This document shows, in pieces, positions 5,286-5,822 of a stretch of DNA of 5,822 nt (position 1 is the first letter of the stretch; each line of letters begins with the position of its first letter). Location: NCBI GenBank assembly GCA_004212095.1, contig RXIJ01000106.1:1-5822 (forward strand), read 5' to 3'. Position numbers and translations under genes: made by a program. Below the pieces are notes generated by a model. That model was not told the DNA's origin. It saw only the letters and a list, made by a program, of their open reading frames with translations, and did not search any database. This DNA comes from Methanosarcinales archaeon (GTDB lineage Archaea > Halobacteriota > Methanosarcinia > Methanosarcinales > EX4572-44).

Positions 5286-5680
5286 AATATTTCAATATAT
5301 TCATTATCTGCATCTACTAAAACACTATCCCCGTTTCTAAGTATTTCAAAAGGATTTTTTTCCGGTTGATCCACAAGAGGTATGCCTGACATGATTGCCC
5401 CCACAGCTACGATAGGCTCACAACGAAGATTAATCATCGCAGCAGGTGCAACATTGTTTTTCTTAAGCTGATAGATTACGTATGAGCCAACAGTTGAACC
5501 TTTTCCACAGGGAAATAGTAATATTTTTTCACTGATGCTTTCCCCTTCGAGTTCATGTTCTTTTTCGACTAAAATACCTGTTTTTGGGTCAACACTTCCA
5601 AGAAACGAGATAGCTTCTTTGGTGAGTAATACTCTTCCGGATGCTTTTCCTTTTGATATGCGATGAGCTTTAATTTTCAT
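5282..5680 (-). CDS. Phosphomevalonate dehydratase small subunit (DUF126 / aconitase X swivel domain)
   Basis: The family is the swivelling small subunit of archaeal phosphomevalonate dehydratase. With an iron-sulfur-bearing large subunit it converts mevalonate 5-phosphate to trans-anhydromevalonate 5-phosphate in isoprenoid lipid synthesis. The 132-aa length is standard. Seen: SFLGSVDPKTG (25-35); H42 in the HELEGESI segment; KILLFPCGKGSTVGSYV (52-68), with S62 the expected active-site serine; NNVAPAAMI (75-83); and AVGAIMSGIPLVD (92-104). It appears complete. The start ATG at 5680 gives the usual MKIKAHRI beginning; only a weak AGAG lies upstream. The large subunit is not in the window, since its downstream partner is a membrane protease. 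The gene begins 31 bp after the CRISPR array edge. Related aconitase X enzymes (for example on cis-3-hydroxyproline) share the fold, but the archaeal context favours the mevalonate role. Confidence 0.9.
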   Translation of the reverse strand: MKIKAHRISKGKASGRVLLTKEAISFLGSVDPKTGILVEKEHELEGESISEKILLFPCGKGSTVGSYVIYQLKKNNVAPAAMINLRCEPIVAVGAIMSGIPLVDQPEKNPFEILRNGDSVLVDADNEYIEIL

Positions 5681-5711
5681 ATTTTACTCTTATTCAATTT
5701 CAATTCTTCAA

Positions 5712-5750
5712 GTTTCAATCCCTGGTTCTGGTTTTCTGATGCCTTGCGAC
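5712..5750 (-). repeat. Degenerate terminal CRISPR repeat, 39 nt
   Basis: Compared with the 37-nt copy it has two extra bases in the middle (CTGGTTCTGG in place of CTATTGGG) and G for A at 5739. Both ends are intact, including the predicted 8-nt handle. Terminal repeats away from the leader typically decay in this manner. Confidence 0.8.
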
Positions 5751-5785
5751 GAGCTACCGTTAACTGGTAGCCTTAGGCTGTTAAG
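5751..5785 (-). other. CRISPR spacer, 35 nt, unusually palindromic
   Basis: The spacer contains GCTACC (5753-5758) and its perfect complement GGTAGC (5766-5771) around GTTAACT. It also has an overlapping AGCC (5769-5772) / GGCT (5776-5779) pair around TTA. As the leader-distal spacer it is expected to be the oldest acquired. No match was found elsewhere in the window by eye. Confidence 0.75.
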
Positions 5786-5822
5786 GTTTCAATCCCTATT
5801 GGGTTTTCTAATGCCTTGCGAC

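Larger units (their letters stand above)
5712..5822 (-). CRISPR. Edge of a CRISPR array: two repeats, one 35-nt spacer
   Basis: The 37-nt repeat at 5786-5822 and a divergent 39-nt copy at 5712-5750 share GTTTCAATCCCT at one end and ATGCCTTGCGAC at the other. They flank a 35-nt spacer (5751-5785). The array evidently continues past the right edge. Read on the minus strand the repeat ends in ATTGAAAC, the common 5' handle of type I/III archaeal crRNAs, so transcription is predicted on the minus strand with the leader to the right. The degenerate repeat then sits at the leader-distal end, as is usual. No cas gene is in the window, so the subtype cannot be assigned. Confidence 0.85.

Noticed and set aside
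5166..5369. Plus-strand open frame of 67 codons
   Set aside because: Antisense across the junction of the dehydratase and protease genes, with no family resemblance.

Overview
The window looks archaeal, most likely from a euryarchaeon of a methanogen or methanotroph-related lineage; the exact taxon is inference. The signs are: a KptA with the archaeal N-terminal Cys/His cluster; a phosphomevalonate dehydratase small subunit, which marks the archaeal modified mevalonate pathway; an AT-rich base composition; TATA-like boxes about 28 bp upstream of starts that lack a Shine-Dalgarno; and a CRISPR repeat carrying the ATTGAAAC end common in archaea.

Left part (1-2340). Apart from a possible 3' end of a plus-strand gene at 3-35, everything is on the minus strand. 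Read in transcription order there are four units. First comes a 59-codon GrpE-like N-terminal fragment (2338-2159). Next is a 42-codon ubiquitin-like C-terminal half (2162-2034), overlapping the first by GTGA. One base later starts a 372-aa protein with three degenerate J-like domains, none with an intact HPD motif (2032-914). Last is an alkaline-phosphatase-superfamily protein (866-99). The first three form a tightly packed set resembling a decayed or remodelled Hsp70 co-chaperone operon. No DnaK is in the window.

Middle part (2341-3989). A divergent intergenic region of about 240 bp carries candidate promoters for both directions. It is followed by a translationally coupled plus-strand pair, kptA (RNA 2'-phosphotransferase) and larE (sulfur transferase for the nickel-pincer nucleotide), overlapping by ATGA.

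Right part (3990-5822). A gap of about 200 bp between convergent genes holds a cluster of small hairpins with recurring TGCAGAA and AATTCTTGA words. On the minus strand, the phosphomevalonate dehydratase small subunit (5680-5282) overlaps by ATGA a site-2-protease-family membrane metalloprotease (5285-4191). The window ends in a CRISPR array edge with two repeats and one 35-nt spacer. The inner repeat is degenerate, and repeat polarity suggests that this is the leader-distal end. The array stops 31 bp upstream of the dehydratase gene, in the same predicted direction of transcription.

The points most worth a second look are the truncated GrpE / half-ubiquitin / HPD-less triple-J set, the hairpin cluster, and the CRISPR edge abutting a metabolic gene.
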